The notes below the pieces were generated by a model. It was not told the origin of the DNA and made no database searches. It was given only the letters and a program-made list of their open reading frames with translations. This document shows positions 1 to 11,912 of a DNA stretch of 64,000 bases, one piece after another. The stretch spans positions 263,383,921 through 263,447,920 of the forward strand of contig CM037879.1 in NCBI GenBank assembly GCA_021292165.1. Direction: 5' to 3'. Both the position numbers and the translations under genes were made by a program. Source of the DNA: Shinisaurus crocodilurus. Lineage: Eukaryota; Chordata; Lepidosauria; Squamata; Shinisauridae. Within the stretch, counting starts at the first letter, position 1, and each line of letters starts with the position of its first letter.

Positions 1-35
1 CACGTCTTTGCTAACTGACGACAAGGAGACTAGCC

Positions 36-115
36 AGAGAGAGAGAGAGAGGGAGAGAGGGAGGGAGGGAGGCGGGCGGGCGGGCGGGGGGAGAGAGAGA
101 AAAAGACCCAATTTC
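36..115. repeat. GA/GGGA/GGGC low-complexity tract
   Basis: Purine-rich simple repeat that changes from GA to GGGA and GGGC units and back to GA. No coding potential. Confidence 0.9.
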
Positions 116-755
116 TTTTTGAATGTTGGTAATTGGGTACTTTTACACGCAGATCACGCTGTTGGGGGAACTTAAAAAATAAGCTAGATAGATCGGCGTC
201 TTGCATCTAAGGCACATATCTCTGCTTCTTTGCTTGTTCTTTGCTGTCATTTTTCCATCCACCAGCAGTTATCTAACATGGTTTTATGTATATTGCCTGA
301 TAAACACAGATTATATATTATAGGCAATTAAGCTGTTGAGTGAAACTACATGCTTCCCCTCTCTGCAGCAGTCCCTCAACCCCTTCTGATTCTCTTGTGT
401 ACTGTACACCCTATTTTATGAGAAGGTAGACAGAGAGTCTGATGTAGGAAACAGCTCCCTCTCTGTTAGGAATCATTCTTTGAGGGAAATTATTTAAACG
501 TGTAGCACTTACAGGAAGGACAATGAAGCAGGCAGGCTTCTTTTGGTTTAATACACATTTGCAAAACAGAAAGGCAAAAATATTAATAATACGACTGCAA
601 TACCACTGTAGGTTTGCATATAAATCCTATACTTCCCTGTTAACACTTCTAGCCCCAGAAGCAACTCCCCCCCCCCAAACATTTGGCTTTTCTTATACAT
701 TATTAAGAACCAAAGGCAGAAAATAATAGTACAAAATGCAGTAGAACCAGGAAGA
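116..755. other. AT-rich sequence with no recognised gene
   Basis: This stretch lies beyond the proposed 3' end of ASCL1. I see no coding exon, RNA gene or clear repeat. Short open frames here have no recognisable domain and are expected by chance. Confidence 0.6.
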
Positions 756-759
756 CATC

Positions 760-1410
760 ATTTTAATTGAAACAAAAGTTTTATTACCAAACTAGTTTGT
801 ATAAAACATGGTTATACATGACTTTTGTAAGTTTGTAATAAAACAGCATGAAAAGGCAGTGGTAAAAACTTTTCTTTTTCTTCAAAAGGCAGCAGCTTAT
901 AAAATAAATAGCTACCATTTTGCGTTTGGACAATAGCTGCATAAACTTTGTTCACTTTGAACATTGTTTAATAACATTATTAATACATTAGCAAAGTTTT
1001 CTATAAAAAGGTAAGACACATTGGTGCTAAAGTACATCTGGAGGCATTTCCAAGTCCTTTACAAAACCACATAACAAAAACATGGCAGTTGTAAGGTTAT
1101 GTTGACTACGCATCTAGATATGAAGAGGTAATAAGCATTACATATTTTTAAAAAGTTATCAAGATATACACATTTTAAACCATTTGTACAAAAAGTCTAT
1201 AAATTTCTCTCTCTCTTATATACAAAAATAGCTTAATATATTCCCACAATTGGTTAGGAAGATACAAATAGATTTTTTTAATATATATAATAAAAAGTTC
1301 ACAAGAAAACATAAATTGGAAGCATTTTATGATGGGAAAGTGGACAAAGGGGAGAGGGAGACACTTCAGAGGATTCTTTGAATACAGCATAGTTTTGATT
1401 TTCAAAATCT
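760..1410 (-). other. ASCL1: Candidate ASCL1 3' UTR end with polyadenylation signal
   Basis: Read on the minus strand, this AT-rich and largely repeat-free block ends with an AATAAA hexamer at 785-780, followed by an AT-rich stretch where cleavage could occur near 760. Mammalian ASCL1 has a long 3' UTR, part of it in a second non-coding exon, so a transcript end about 3.3 kb from the stop codon is plausible given the repeat insertions between. The sequence shows the hexamer and the low repeat content. The assignment to ASCL1 is inference from orientation and distance; splice junctions were not resolved. Confidence 0.5.
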
Positions 1411-1429
1411 CCACAAGTATTAGGCAACT

Positions 1430-2720
1430 AGGGCTACAATCCTTTTCACACTTACTGAAGAGTCAGTCCCACTAAATTCAGTAAGCATAGGATCGTTCTG
1501 TGTACAGCTGCAATCCTAAAATCACTTACTAGGGAACAAGTCCCACTGAACTCAGTGGGACTTACTTCTGAGTAAACATGCTTGGGATTGTACTGCAATT
1601 TGGAACCATAAAGCAGTGAACAAACCAGTCTTTCAAAAGGGGGAATACTGTATTTATTTCAAGAAGAAGGGAAGCTCATTCTTCTGTGAAGATTTGTATA
1701 GAATAGGCAGTGTTGTTTTAACTTGTGGGTAGAGAATAGGCAGACAGATGCTCCATCACATCATGGCCCCCCTGTTGCTTCTAAACCCATGGTGCAGCCA
1801 GATTTTATCTATGTTTACTTGGAAGTAAGTCTCACTGCACTGTGTTCGATGAGGCTTACTTCCACATATGTGTGCGCAGGACTGAAGCCTTAGGCTGCAA
1901 TCCTATGCACACTTATTTGGGAATAGTAAGTCCCATTAAACCCAATGGGCTTTATTTTCAAGGAAACTTCCATAAGACTGAACAGCCTGGAGTGCAAAGG
2001 CAGAATTTCTGGGAGTGCTTCAGTGTTTTCTTGGAGAGGAAGTCCAACTCCTTCTGTGCTTCACTGTCTTGACTTTCTTTTCCTTTCCATAATGGGAAAG
2101 AAAACAGGAGCAATAAGATGCAACCATTTCCCAACAAGTCCTGTACAACAAAAGGAGAGAGAGAGGGAGAAAGGTCAGTGTCAAGGCTTAATTCAAGTGA
2201 AAGGGGGCAACCTCCAGGGACAGCACTATTCAGAGGAGGGCACAATTGGGTTTGGCTTGCCAGCTCCCTTAACTGCTCACTGCTCAGTGAAGCAAACCAA
2301 TTTTACAGCGAGGCCCACAATTCAGTTAGGACTGCAATGCTATGCAAACTTACCTGGAAGTAAGCCCACTGAACTCAATGGGGCTTACTTCTGAGTAGGC
2401 ATAGACAGGAATGTGTGGTAACCTGATTTATTTGGATTTAACTCAAATATACTTTCAAGTGAATTGTTCAGGACTGTGGTGTAACTCCCAGTGATGTCAA
2501 TGGAACCTCTTCCCAATTAAGGCTCCTATCATAAGTACACACAGCCTAATTGTGTGCCTGTCTACTCAGAAAAAAAAAGTTCTGCTACATTCAATGGGGC
2601 TGACTTCTACAAAAGTGTGCATAAGACTGCAGCCATAGGCTGCAATCCTAAACACACTTACCGGGGAGTAAACCCCACTGAACACAGAGGGACCTCTGCA
2701 TAAACATGCATTTAGTTTCA
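1430..2720. repeat. Cluster of about seven short palindromic repeats
   Basis: Approximately 80-95-bp units recur at about 1430-1507, 1508-1600, 1817-1893, 1891-1985, 2323-2412, 2520-2635 and 2636-2720. Each begins near GCAATCCTA, continues with ACACTTAC and AGTAAG, and has a central inverted pair of the type AGTCCCACTGA / TCAGTGGGACTT. Single copies occur elsewhere in the window (13965, 15005, 36088, 48556, 56612). The fold-back form suggests a miniature inverted-repeat element common in squamates; its superfamily is not determined. Confidence 0.75.
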
Positions 2721-4047
2721 CTGCATGTAGGATTTATTGAATTTATTACATTTATGCCTTTCTTCTACCGTAGACCTCAAGAGGATTCCCAGCCAGGTAA
2801 TCTCCCTTCTAGGTACTGACCAGACCCAGGATGCAAGGGATCTCACACAGTCAGTGTGTTTATGACCACAGCCCTAGTCCTGTTAATTTTAGCAGAATTG
2901 GCATCTAGGATACAAGCATGGCTGGAAAGAAGCCCCAGGCATATTGTAGTTTTGTATGCTAAGGCCCTGGGGTCCTCTCAACTGGAAGTTCTGACTAAAT
3001 CAATAGAACTTCCTTCCAGGTATATGCGGTTAGGCTACCAACTGGCTTATGTGGTTGTGCTAGCATATGATTCATAATGTTTTGGCATTGATTTTTCCTG
3101 TTTTGCTTTATGTAGTGTTGCTGGTTTAAAAAAAAAAATGTTGTCAGACACCCCAGGTACAAGGGGCATGGGGATGGAAATGGGAAATAAATAAAATACA
3201 TAATTACATTTAAGGATTATGTGGACCTGGCTGAAGGATTCCAGTCTACAAGCCACCTATGCTGGACTAGTTTCACTGAGGTCCCATTGAAGGCTTTAAA
3301 CCATTTCCCCCCCCCCAGGCCTACTGCATATTATGTGTTTTGTTGATTGTAAAAGGCCAGATCTTGAGAGTCAGGTTGTACAATACACAAACCACTTAGG
3401 CCAGTCAGTGCTGGCTTACTGATGGATCCCACTAAAGTTGCCCCAGGGGCCCGGATACTCCAGGAGTACTTCTGGAGTGCTTGGTAGTTTGCAGCAGCTC
3501 CACAATCAAAGGAAACAAGGCTAGTACTAGTCCTTGCACCTCCCACAACTGTCAGTCACTCAGAAACCTAAGCCATCCATGCTCCATCTACCTTGAAGCA
3601 AGAGAGCTGATTTTCACAATGTTCCTGGATTGTAACCCAAGAGTTCCATCCACAACCATTCCAATCAATGTGGAGATGGGCCATTGATTTCATTTAGTGG
3701 CGTTCTCATTTCTCATTGACTTTAATAGGATGATGTCCTCACCCCCTAAGCACCCATAGCTGCATTAGCACATATCCCGCCCACCCTGCTCCAGTTTTTG
3801 ATTGTAAACTCCTCCGGGCAGGGATCTTTCTTTCTTTTTTAAAAATGCCACTCTTCAGAGCACCTCGCACAACTTGGCGGCGCTATCTAGGTAAGGAAAT
3901 TACACGCGCTGCCCTTCTTCCTCTCCATCTCCACAATGTCGCCAACGGAGCCCCCACGATCCCGCCTTCCCCCATACCCGAGAACCTAAGCCAAACCCAC
4001 CTGCTGCCAAGCCAAAGCCAAGAGGGGCCACCCAGGCCGCCCCCCTT
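2721..4047. other. ASCL1 downstream region or 3' UTR/intron, no separate gene
   Basis: Between the palindromic cluster and the ASCL1 stop codon I find no coding exon. At about 2730-2850 there is a degraded fragment resembling the 3' part of a minus-oriented tRNA-derived SINE. The rest is unassigned and may be ASCL1 3' UTR or its 3' UTR intron. Confidence 0.5.
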
Positions 4048-4767
4048 TTAGAACCAGTTGGTGAAGTCCAGCAGCTCCTGCTCTTCGGGGCTGAGAGGAT
4101 CGTAGGACCCTTCGTCCGAGGAATAAGAGGAGACAGGCGAGCCTGCCATGGAGTTCATGTCGTTGGGGTAATTGGGGGAGATGGTGGGCGACAGGACGCC
4201 GGCCTGGAAGGCGGCGCTGACGGCGTCGTGCTCGTCGAGCAGCTGCTGCAGGGCTCGGATGTACTCGACGGCCGAGCGCAGCGTCTCCACCTTGCTCATC
4301 TTCTTGTTGGCGGCGCCGTTGGGGACGTGTTCGCGCAGCGTGGCGAAGCCCAGGTTGACCAGCTTGACGCGGTTCCTCTCGCGTTCGTTCCTCCGCGCCA
4401 CCGCCGCCGGCTGCTGCTGAGGGAGGCTGTAGCCGAAGCCGCTGAAGTTGAGGCGCCTCTTGCAGCGCATCAACTCCGGCGACGACGAGCGCTGCCGCTT
4501 GACCTGGTGGTGGTGCTGCTGCTGCTGCTTCGGCGCAGCCGCAACAGGCGCTTTGGCGGCGCCTGGAGAGGGTTGGCTCTGCTGGCTGCCCGCCGCCGCC
4601 GTCGCTGGGCTCAGCTGCTGCTGCTGCTGCTGCTGCGCGCTCTGTGAGGCGGCCACTGCGGCCGCCGCCGCCGCCGCCGCGAAGAAGCAGGCGGGCTGCA
4701 GGAACGGCGGCGGCGGCGGCGGCTGGCTGGCTCTGCTGTCCATCTTGGCGGGGCTGCCGCTGGCCAT
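4048..4767 (-). CDS. ASCL1: Achaete-scute family bHLH transcription factor 1
   Basis: A proneural transcription factor that binds E-boxes (CANNTG) as a heterodimer with class I bHLH (E) proteins and drives neuronal differentiation in the nucleus. The single coding exon encodes 239 residues, against 236 in human. Order: Pro run 16-21, Ala tract 30-40, Gln run 45-51, Gln/His run 81-88, basic region about 123-134 (NERERNRV, with the E-box-contacting Glu), helix 1 about 135-149, loop, helix 2 from about 158 (KMSKVETL), and the conserved C-terminus ending DFTNWF. Ser-Pro sites of the kind phosphorylated by CDKs are at 67-68, 96-97, 193-194, 197-198, 210-211 and 226-227. The frame stays open upstream to 5451 without a better start. 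I chose the ATG at 4767 because the N-terminus from there ([11 protein letters not shown]) aligns with the family; a second in-frame ATG lies eight codons downstream. From residue 89 to the end the sequence is nearly identical to mammals. The N-terminal Gln/His insertion is the main difference. Confidence 0.98.
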   Translation of the reverse strand: MASGSPAKMDSRASQPPPPPPFLQPACFFAAAAAAAAVAASQSAQQQQQQQLSPATAAAGSQQSQPSPGAAKAPVAAAPKQQQQHHHQVKRQRSSSPELMRCKRRLNFSGFGYSLPQQQPAAVARRNERERNRVKLVNLGFATLREHVPNGAANKKMSKVETLRSAVEYIRALQQLLDEHDAVSAAFQAGVLSPTISPNYPNDMNSMAGSPVSSYSSDEGSYDPLSPEEQELLDFTNWF

Positions 4768-5480
4768 TGGGCGGCCGCACGGAGGAGGAAAAAGGCGCGC
4801 GGCGGGACTCGCGGCTTTTGCTGGCCTTAGGCGTGGGGAGGGGAAGAGGGAAGGAAGAAAGAAGAAGGGGGGAAAAGGGAAAAGGGGAGGAATGGCACCG
4901 CTGGCTTTTCCCTCCTCCCCTTTCTTTGGAACCAAGGGAGGCTCGTGGCGCTCGCGTGTGCGCAGCCTGCTTCGCCAAACCTCTTTTGCCAAAAAGGTCC
5001 AGAGATTGTGTCTCTTATAAGGGACGTCCGGAGCTCCGCTTGTTGTCCCCCCCTTCTTTTCACACACACATTCACCCCAACACACACGTGCGCGCGCGCG
5101 CGCTAGTGCCGCCGCGTCCTGCTGCTGCTGCTGCTGCAACTCTTCACACACACTCTGCACCTTGCGCCTTCCACACTCCCCGGCTTTGCAGTGAGTGGCC
5201 GCGAGCCGAGGAGTGCTGCCGCCTTTTCTTGACGGGGGGGGGGAGGTGTTGGCGGTGGATTGAGGGGAAGCACAACAGCACAAGCAGGCAGGCGCGCGCA
5301 TCCCTTCCTCCCCCCCCCCCGCCAGACCGGGAGAACCCCCCGCACAACACGCGCTAGACCGAGCTCCGCCTCTGCTTCCCCCTCCCCGCTCCCCTTCTAA
5401 GGTTTGTTGTTGCAAGCGCGTGCGCCCGGCGCGTGCCGTTGGCCCAGCCACTGAATAAACAATTGGGCTGGGCCACCGCG
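4768..5480 (-). promoter_or_regulatory. ASCL1: ASCL1 5' UTR and CpG-island promoter
   Basis: GC- and CpG-rich sequence continuing upstream from the ASCL1 start. On the minus strand a TATAAG element lies at about 5015-5022, which would place initiation near 4990 and give a 5' UTR of roughly 220 nt. A CACGTG E-box occurs near 5086, next to a short CA/CG repeat. ASCL1 is known to regulate its own transcription through E-boxes in other vertebrates. The TATA and E-box assignments here are inference from position only. Confidence 0.55.
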
Positions 5481-7463
5481 TGGGGATGAAAAAGGAGGGG
5501 GCCCAGACCGGGCAGCGAACGCGGATTGGTTGAGTTCAGGAGTAGGCGGTCATGGGGGGGGGCGGTGTTGAGAAAGGGTGAAGGGAAAGGACAGGACCAT
5601 CCCCAGACTCCAAAGAGGAGAACGGGGGAAACACGACTCAGGCAGGCCCAGTTTGCGCTCGCCAATTGAGCCACTTTCTCTCAAGGGAAGGAGCCACAGA
5701 CTGTGTGGTCGCAAGCTGGGCTGAGGGATATGGCGGGACATGAAGGTGCCTCCTCAGACACCAGCGTGGCCCTGTGCGGTGGGTAGTCTGGGCAGCCGAG
5801 AGAGAGAGAGAGAGAGAGAGAGGACCGGGCCGACCAGCCCTTCCTGCAAAAGTGCTGAGGAGGCTGAGCGCGCGAAAGGGAGCGACCGTCTGAAGAGCAG
5901 CGGCGGCGTTCGAAATGGAGGGATGCGTCCGCAAAATGAGCGGAGACCCTGAAGCTGAGGCCGTGTACACAAGCGATGCTGCTCAATACACACCGGGGTG
6001 GTGGTTGTTGTTTTGCCTCTTTTTTTCTTTTTGACGGTCTACAATTCCGAACATAAAAGCAACACTGGCCAGTAGGAATGGCGGTGTGTTTTGATTCAAA
6101 CTGGCTCCTCTTCTGCTGCTTTCTGGGTCACGGGAATCACTTTCTAGCGAAAGTGCCTCCGTACCGCACTGAAAGGAAGAAAAGACAAACGGAGCTTTCG
6201 TGCGGTGTAATCCTAGGTGTGGTTTACTCGGAAGTAATCGAACGCACTGCGTCCAGTGGGGATTACTCCCGCCTGTGTGTGTAGCATTGTAGCCTTAGCA
6301 TCACATGTGACACGGCCCCGAAGTTCTGATACTTACTGAATATCCAGCTAAGTGTTTGGCAGGTGCCACCGGCTAATTCAATACAGACCCAGTTACAAAC
6401 AACCTCAGGCTGACGTTTGTTGCTGAGCATTATTTGCCCAAACTCCAAAGGAAACGTCGACCCTATTCCCCTCTGTTGGGACTTGAAAAAGATGCTAGGA
6501 GAGGATATATTGTTGAATATTATCCTTCCTATCTCACGTTAGTGAGATCAGAAGAGTAGAGTCCCTTTCCAGCTTAAAAGAAGCTTAGATTTGGCTAGTG
6601 TTAGCCAGTTAGCATTTGGTAATCCAGGATGCTTTAAGGCAGACTGGATTTCCCTGGTTTTGCCCCCTTTTCTCTCCCACAAAACAATAATCAGAGACAC
6701 AGTCTTGTAAAAGTTAAAAATAACATTTACTCACTCAGATTATGCAGTTTCATTCAGGTGGGCTTAAAAGCGTTTCTTACAGTTGGCAAACGGCTTGGGG
6801 TCTGAATTTATGGAGTTCAGACCAGCAACTCTTGTTACATGCTGTTGTTTGTTTAACAAGGTGGAGGCAACTCCCTCACTCAGTGTCCCAGCAGGAAGAG
6901 AGAGCTGAGAGCTACACCCACTTCCTGCTGAGGCACAGGTAATCATACCTGAGTATCTTCTAGGAAATCCACCTTAGAGGATACCAGTGGTCTTAACCAT
7001 TTCATGCACCTAACTGGTGAAACATGAGCCATTGGTTTTGACTGCACTTTAAATATCTCACACCCTCCACCACCCTCTACAGTTAATGCTTCCCTACTAT
7101 TGACCTCTTTTCTCCTTGCCTCAACACCAGCAGCAGCCCAACAAAAAAATGGCTTTGGACACTTTTTATTATGTAAATCAGACACAACCATTTTTTTCTT
7201 TTTAAACATTCTTTAAACAAAGCCATTTCTTGAATATCTTTGCTGATTGGTTGAATTATCTTGGAGAACATTTAGATGAGGGCATGGAAAGTACATGTCA
7301 GGCCACTTTAACCCTTTATGCTTGGGGGTGCAGTGCACATTAAAGCTGTGGCGGCTAGATCCATAGCTTGGTTGTGTGAACGGGCCAGTAGAACTCAACA
7401 TCTCCAAGCAGCACTTTCTTACCATGGCAATGCAGTTGTCAGTGATGACAAGCCTAAGGAGCC
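5481..7463. other. ASCL1 upstream region, no gene; GA repeat and possible degraded LTR
   Basis: No exon is recognised. A GA microsatellite lies at 5797-5822. A palindromic short repeat of the GCAATCC/AGTAAG type is at about 6205-6300. The segment 6640-6950 has the feel of a minus-oriented LTR, but I could not find paired ends or a target duplication, so it is not called as one. Confidence 0.5.
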
Positions 7464-7690
7464 CATAAGAATTGCCTTACTGGATCAGACAAAATCTCCA
7501 GATAGGCCAGTATTCTGTTCCAAGCCGTGAGCAGCCAGATATCCCTGAGAAGCTCTTAAGCAGAACATGAAGCTGATGACCTTCCCCATTGGTTTGCCCT
7601 CAGCATCATACTCAGACCTTTCAAACGTGGAGGTTCTCTTTAGCTATATTGGCTCCATTAAAATTTGTCTAGTCCTGTACAGTAATAGCA
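7464..7690 (-). mobile_element. CR1-type LINE 3' UTR fragment
   Basis: The phrase corresponding to 'agaattgccttactggatca' and the following non-coding sequence matches the 3' end typical of CR1 elements in reptiles, here in antisense orientation. No open reading frame remains. Confidence 0.6.
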
Positions 7691-8312
7691 AACTCATACT
7701 CTGAGCATGGATCCTTATGCAGCCAAAATGGCACTATCAGAGGGAGGAATCTGTAGGCTTGGGGGAGGCCCAAGGTTTGACGATGCACAAAAACAACTTT
7801 AATGGGGAACATGCTAAGGGGAAGGAGACCTCAAAACAGCCCAATGAAGACTGAGCATGCTCATTGGTCATGGAATGCTAGCCAACTGATGAAGTGGTGG
7901 TGGGGAGAGAGATGGGAAATGAGAGGGAAGGAGAAAGGAATGGAATTTCCTGGAAGAGGGTCTGGCTGGCTGGAACCCTGAACAGGTGCACTCTACACTG
8001 CAACATTTTGTTGCAGGTTCCACTTGTCAGTTTTAAAAGCCATCTAAGCTAGTTACCAGAAGCAGCACATCTCTTCTGGCAGTGAATTCCATAGGTCATT
8101 TATACATTATGTGAAGAGCTACGTCCTTTTTTCTCAACTAAACCTATTGACAATCAATTCAAGTGACCCTGCGGGGGGGGGGGACAGAGTTAGGAGCTAC
8201 ATGCTAACACATGCAGCAGATCCTGCCTTGGCACCTCTCTTTTCTCTCCACCCCACCTCCCAAGCAGCTTTGGGAGGAGCATATAGGAACCATGCCCACC
8301 ACTTCTCTGCTC

Positions 8313-8317
<5 letters not shown>

Positions 8318-8394
<77 letters not shown>
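8318..8394. repeat. Compound (CT)n(CA)n microsatellite
   Basis: Pure CT dinucleotides followed directly by pure CA dinucleotides. The apparent open frames here, Leu-Ser, Thr-His or Cys-Val runs, are artefacts of the repeat. Confidence 0.97.
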
Positions 8395-8397
<3 letters not shown>

Positions 8398-8399
8398 GC

Positions 8400-8613
8400 C
8401 AGTGGAGGCTGGTGACTCTTGTGTCAGTGGGGCTTCTCATCCATTGCATCTTTTTGTTTGAGCTTTATCGGTGCTATCCAGGGTGCTCCATGGTGGTGAA
8501 CCTATTTTGGGGGGTGGAGTCCAGCACCATGGGCAGCTTCTATAAAGTTCAAACGAAAAGAAGCATTGAAAAAGGAGCCCCACTGACGCAGCAGGAGTCA
8601 CCTGCCTCCCCTG
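8400..8613. mobile_element. Degenerate fold-back hAT-like element
   Basis: Left end CAGTGGAGGCTGGTGACTC is mirrored by the right end (GAGTCACCTGCCTCCCCTG, read inward). The flanking octamers CAAACTGC and CTAGCTGC agree at 6 of 8 positions, a plausible decayed 8-bp target duplication. It is related to the better-preserved copy at 24367-24559. Confidence 0.6.
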
Positions 8614-9254
8614 CTAGCTGCTCTTGCCCCCTCAGGGTTCTAATTGCCCGGTGCTATTCAGAGTGCTGGTGGGGCAGGGTGTGGATTAAGGGGTGACAAG
8701 GCAGACATCAGCAGCTGCCCAGGATAGCAAGAGCTGGTTGCCACTTGCCAGTTTTGCTCCAGTTTTGCTCCAGTTTTGCTCGACAGGCTACCTGAGAAGA
8801 ATACAGAGTTTCATGTACTTTTAATTGATTGATCAATGTGTATTTATAAACTGCTTACAGTTACAGGTTTCAAGCAGTGTACACAACCCACAAACACATA
8901 AAATATATAAACCAGTATGTAGAATATATTGTATATATCTTATGGATATTGATATATCCATAAGATGAAAGGCTGAACTACACAGGGAAGGCTTGCATAA
9001 ACAGATGTGTCTTCAACGTGCACCTAAAAATAAAATAAAATAAGTGTTGGTGCATATCTAATCTCAGGGGAAAGATGATTCCACATGGTGGGTATCACTT
9101 CACTACACTAAATGTCCTGCTCTGAACAACTGCAGAGCCGACCTCAGGAGTCTCTGGCACTACCAGGAGGGCCTCACCAGAGGACCTCAAGGACTGAATG
9201 GGTCAATAGGGGAGAAGACAGTCTCTCAGGTAACCAGGTCCCAAGTTGTTTATA

Positions 9255-11912
9255 CATTATCCTCGTGGGGGTACCTCGGGACTTCATGGAGACCATGGCT
9301 TCCTGGGAGCTGCATCCTGTATTAACTGGCCCAACCCATGTAGCCGGTCATGAACTAGACTTGGTTTTTGTTTCTGGGGAGGGGGGAAATGATCTGGAAA
9401 TCAGGGGTGACCCCTTGTCATGGTCAGATCACTATCTGGTGGGGTTGGATTTCTTGGTACCACAACCCCTCTGCAGGGGTGAAGGACCTATTAGGATGGT
9501 CCGCCCCAGGCGTCTTACGGATCTGGATGGATTCCTGAATGCGCTTGGGGAACTGGAGCACACAAAGGTAACTTGGTCGAGACCTTGGCGGTTGACTAGA
9601 ATGCTGCAATCACCAGGGCTCTAGACCAGGGCTCTCCAACCTTGGGTCCCCAGATGTTGCTGGCCTACAGCTCCCAGCATACCCAGCCAGCATGGCTAAT
9701 GGCAAGGGATTCTGGGAGCTGTAGTCCAGCAACATCTGGGGACCCAAGGTTGGAGAGCCCTGCTCTAGACCAAGTGGCCCGAAGCGCCCTCTTCACCTGA
9801 ATAGAGCTCGCACAGCACCGTGGTTTACACCATCATTGCGGGAGGTGAGAAGGCAAGAGCGCCGGTGGTGCAAATCCTGCTCCGAAGACGATCGGACACA
9901 GGTTAGAGCTGCATCTTCAGCCTACCAGGTGGCGGTGAAGGCGGCAAAAAAGAATTTCTATGCTGCTGCCTTCATCGCATCTGCGGAATGCTGCCCCAGG
10001 AGGCTGTTCCAAGTGGTCTGGAGCCTGGTCGGTCCAGCTGCATTGGACCCAGTGGAACACTCAGTCTAAAGCCTCCTGTGAGGCTTTTGCAAAGCACTTT
10101 GCAGATGAAAACGATCGGATTAGGAGTGGGATTCTGTGCATCCTGGACACAGTGAGTGAGCAAGAGGAGGCCAGTGGCGGCCAGTTTTGTGGGATCGGTT
10201 CCAGCCTCTTCCTTCTGATGAAATGGACAAGGTGGGTGCTCTCATCTGTGAGGCCGACCACCTGCTTGCTTGATCCTTGCCCGCCCTGGCTCATTATGAG
10301 CTGCAGGGAGAGACTGGGTGAAAGGATCAGGGCGCTGGTGAATGCCTCCCTTGAGGAGGAAGCGATGCCATCAGCCCTAAAGGAGACAGTGAATAAGATC
10401 GCTTCTAAAGAAGCCCTCCTTAGATCCCCAAGATTTAAACAACTTTCACCCAGTCTCTAATTTACTATTTCTGGGTAAGGTGATCGAGCGGGTGGTGGGG
10501 GCTCAGTTGAAAGCGCACTTAGATGAAGCCAATTATTTAGATCCATGCCAGTTGGGCTTCAGCCAGGCCTGGACATGGGATGGAAATGGCCTTGGTCGCC
10601 TTGGTGGATGATATGAGGAGAGCTTTCGATAGGGGCGAATGCTCCTTTCTAGTCCTCCTTGATCTCTCAGTGGCGTTTGATACCGTTGACCACGGTATCC
10701 TCCTGGACCGCCTGGAGGAGTTGGGCATGACAGACATCATATTGCGGTGGTTCCGGTCCTTTCTCTCTGGAAGGTACCAGAGGGTAGTTTTGGGGGAATA
10801 GGCTTCGGACCCTCGGCTTCTCACTTGTGGGGTGCTGCAGGGTTCCATCCTCTCCTCGATGTTATTTAACATCTACCTCAAGTCACTGGGAGCTATCATC
10901 AGGAGGTTTGGGGTGCAGTGTCATCAATATGTGGATGACACGCAGCTCTACTTCTCCTTCAAGTCCTCACCAAGGTTGGCTGTTGAAACCCTGTCCAAAT
11001 GCCTGGAGGCAGTGGGTGGCTGCTGGATGGGAAGGAACATGCTGAAACTGACTGAACCCCGACAAAACTGAGGCACTACTGGTGGGAGATAATAAGAGGA
11101 GGTTAGGGGATGTTGACCTGGTGCTGAATGGGGTGCATCTACCCCTGAAGGACCAGGTCCGCAGCTTGGGGGTCATTTTAGACTCCCAGCTGCCAAGGAG
11201 GCTCAGGTGTCAGCTGTGAGCCAGGCGGCGCTGTATCAACTCCACCTGATACCGCAGCTGCGCCCCTACCTTCCTAATCATCAGCTCCCATCAGTGGTTC
11301 ATGTCTTGGTCTCCTCTCACCTTGACTACTATAATGCGCTCTACATGCGGTTACCCTGGAAGACCGTTCGGAAGCTACAGCTGGTACAGAACACAGCAGC
11401 TCGCCTTGTTAAAGGCAGCTGCCGGCATGATCACATCACTCCGGTGCTCAAGGAGCTGCACTGGCTACCAGTTGTTTGCTGAGCTGAATTCAAGGTGTTG
11501 GTTTTGACCTTTAAAACCCTATATGGCTCCAGTCCAGTTTATCTCAAGGGGCATCTCCAGCAACATCAAGTAGGCCGCTCAACAAGATCCGCCACGGACG
11601 GCCTTCTCCTTGTCCCATCAGGCAGAGCAGCCAGGCTGGTGGGGACTAGGAAGAGGGCCTTTTCTGTGGTGGCCCCCAAACTGTAGAACTCTCTCCCCAG
11701 TGACCTCCGTCATGCCCCCTCCTTGATGAGCTTCTGCCGTTCATTAAAAACATGGTTTTTCAGGCGGGAATATGGGGTGGGTTAGGATTTTAACATTTTT
11801 ACTGTTTTAAGTGTATTTTAATCTATTTTGTTTCATTGTATGTTGTACATCACCCAGAGTGGCCTGATACCGGCTAGATGGGCGATCTAGAAATACAATA
11901 AATAAATAAATA
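9255..11912 (+). mobile_element. 5'-truncated L2-clade (CR1 superfamily) LINE
   Basis: Broken remains of a non-LTR retrotransposon: endonuclease end near 9280-9480 (GHELDLVF, then SWSDHYLVG), an endonuclease-RT linker at 9836-10460, and reverse transcriptase at 10580-11071 with AFDTVDHGIL and the catalytic YVDDTQLY motif. The C-terminal domain spans 11207-11686 (RKLQLVQNTAARLVKG, HITPVLKELHWLPV). The 3' UTR ends in an AATAAATAAATA tail at about 11912. Frameshifts and stops separate the pieces, so it is inactive. The YxDDTQLY and ELHWLPV phrases point to L2 rather than classic CR1. A hAT miniature element at 9627-9762 sits inside it. Confidence 0.9.
9627..9762. mobile_element. Fold-back hAT MITE with 8-bp TSD
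   Basis: 136-bp inverted-repeat element with ends CAGGGCTCTCCAACC / GGTTGGAGAGCCCTG. The 8-bp duplication CTCTAGAC flanks it at 9619-9626 and 9763-9770. Both the TSD length and the CAGGG ends fit the hAT superfamily. Arms contain TACAGCTCCCAGCAT-type sequence. It lies within the L2 LINE. Confidence 0.93.

Noticed and set aside
4172..5357. Several long plus-strand and alternative-frame open frames over ASCL1 and its CpG island
   Set aside because: They are antisense or out-of-frame shadows in GC-rich sequence. Their Cys, Leu and Ala runs come from CAG/GCC repeats; only the minus-strand 239-codon frame matches a known protein.
6640..6950. Possible solo LTR
   Set aside because: The composition is suggestive, but I could not find matched TG/CA ends with a target duplication.
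8111..8696. Open frames with Leu-Ser and Thr-His runs
   Set aside because: Produced by the (CT)n(CA)n microsatellite.
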